Source: Ophiocordyceps camponoti-saundersi (nom. inval.)
Taxonomy: Eukaryota; Ascomycota; Sordariomycetes; Hypocreales; Ophiocordycipitaceae
Length of the DNA stretch: 45,460 nt
Assembly (NCBI GenBank): GCA_003339415.1
Contig: PDHQ01000277.1
Coordinates: 1-45,460, forward strand
Reading direction: 5' to 3'
Shown: positions 45,035 through 45,460 of the stretch, piece after piece
How positions within the stretch are numbered: position 1 is the stretch's first letter
Layout: each line of letters starts with the position of its first letter
The notes under the pieces: model-generated
Told to the model about the DNA's origin: nothing
What the model saw: the letters and a program-made list of their open reading frames with translations, nothing else
The model's database searches: none
Program-made: the position numbers and the translations under genes

Positions 45035-45460
45035 AAAGAATTCTACGAACTACCTATTCACGGCTATTAAGGAATATAAAAAACTTATAATAGAATTAAA
45101 GCTTATTATAATACGAAAAACCTTAAAAAAGCTATTATTAAAGTTATTAAAAACTATAATATTTGCAATAAATCTAAAGCTTTAAGGCATAAGCCTTACG
45201 GATTTTTATAACCTATAATAGTTACCGAATAACCTTAGGAAAATATAGCTATAGATTTTATAGTTAAATTACCCTTATCGGTAGACCCTATAACTAATAC
45301 GGAATATAATTCTATTCTAGTTATAACCGATAAATTAACTAAATACGGCTATTTTATACCTACGATAAAGGCTTTATCTGCTAAAAAATTAAGTTATTTA
45401 TTCTTAAGAATAATAGTAGTAGATAGAGGCTTACCTAAAGTTATTATAAGCGATAGAGAC
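45035..45460 (+). pseudogene. Gypsy integrase relic, truncated by window end
   Basis: The zinc-binding H-H-C-C domain begins with IHGY at about 45,056 (second His decayed to Tyr) and ends with NICNKSKALRHKPYG near 45,200; the first Cys reads as Tyr. The catalytic core follows with IAIDFIVKLPLS, VITDKLTKYGYFI and IISDRD at the last bases, carrying the first two acidic residues of the DDE triad. The third lies outside the window. Confidence 0.9.

Larger units (their letters stand above)
8296..45460. other. RIP-mutated AT-rich transposon block
   Basis: About 37 kb to the window end. CpA and its complement TpG are almost absent, while TpA is very abundant and CpG, CpC and CpT survive in clusters. 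This is the product of repeat-induced point mutation, which converts C to T mainly at CpA in duplicated DNA during the sexual cycle of many ascomycetes. Reading frames of the transposon proteins are broken mostly by TAA and TAG where Gln or Trp codons are expected. Small patches retain CA and TG (about 31,770-32,000; 32,440-33,000; 39,140-39,190; 40,190-40,260). Confidence 0.95.
40331..45460 (+). mobile_element. Ty3/gypsy retrotransposon, partial at window end, RIP-dead
   Basis: Gag, zinc knuckle, protease, reverse transcriptase, RNase H and integrase follow in canonical gypsy order on the plus strand. Gag codons and knuckle share one phase; protease, reverse transcriptase and integrase share another, one base back. 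This fits a -1 arrangement between gag and pol, unless an indel lies between. The element runs off the window inside the integrase core. Stops are mostly TAA or TAG at expected Gln or Trp codons. It is less AT-rich than the gypsy relic at 23113-31761 and its domains are easier to read. Confidence 0.92.

Noticed and set aside
1..45460. Telomere repeats, CRISPR arrays, tRNA or rRNA genes
   Set aside because: No TTAGGG arrays, no regular spacer-repeat arrays and no cloverleaf-like or rRNA segments were seen; the TTAGG at 23,108 and 31,762 is a target duplication.
8296..45460. The AT-rich block as mitochondrial DNA inserted in the nucleus
   Set aside because: The AT content comes from loss of CpA and TpG in recognisable retrotransposons with LTRs and target duplications; no mitochondrial gene was found.

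Overview
The window is nuclear DNA of a filamentous ascomycete (Pezizomycotina; Sordariomycetes is my guess, not proven). The evidence is four intron-bearing genes with short GT-AG introns (56-76 nt), fungal-type mitochondrial proteins, and a long tract of transposon relics carrying the C-to-T decay typical of repeat-induced point mutation (RIP). It splits sharply into two parts.

Positions 1 to about 8,295 are ordinary coding DNA of balanced composition. After a gene-poor leader (1-1,285) with two long G homopolymers and a palindrome come four genes, all encoding mitochondrial proteins: MTO1 (tRNA wobble-uridine modification, + strand), CRD1-type cardiolipin synthase (- strand), electron-transfer flavoprotein alpha (+ strand) and the adrenodoxin/ferredoxin reductase ARH1 (- strand). 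MTO1 and CRD1 converge, CRD1 and ETFA diverge from one roughly 520-bp promoter, and ETFA and ARH1 converge with 44 bp between stop codons. I rebuilt all exon joins by hand from reading frame, splice signals and family conservation.

Positions about 8,296-45,460 are an extremely AT-rich block in which CpA and TpG dinucleotides are nearly gone while CpG, CpC and CpT survive. It is a nest of dead retroelements. (a) A large composite (8,296-23,080) is bounded by about 200-bp direct repeats and holds an integrase-like relic. (b) A Ty3/gypsy element (23,113-31,761) has two 250-bp LTRs, a perfect TTAGG target-site duplication and a minus-strand reverse transcriptase. (c) Three copies of a compact 1.78-kb LTR element (10,267-12,042; 14,270-16,046; 27,232-29,007) have 210-bp LTRs, no recognisable pol, one possible decayed reading frame and outer ends like those of element (b). 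One copy has its 3' LTR inverted although its target duplication looks intact. (d) A partial, much less mutated piece related to (a) lies at 32,541 to about 33,020. (e) A Ty1/copia relic lies on the minus strand (about 35,150-39,060). (f) A second Ty3/gypsy relic (about 40,330 to the window end) has gag, protease, reverse transcriptase, RNase H and integrase in order.

The most unusual item is family (c): a small LTR element of unknown coding content that may have used a gypsy element's integration machinery. No tRNA, rRNA, CRISPR or intact open reading frame was seen in the AT-rich block. Positions given as 'about' come from degraded sequence.
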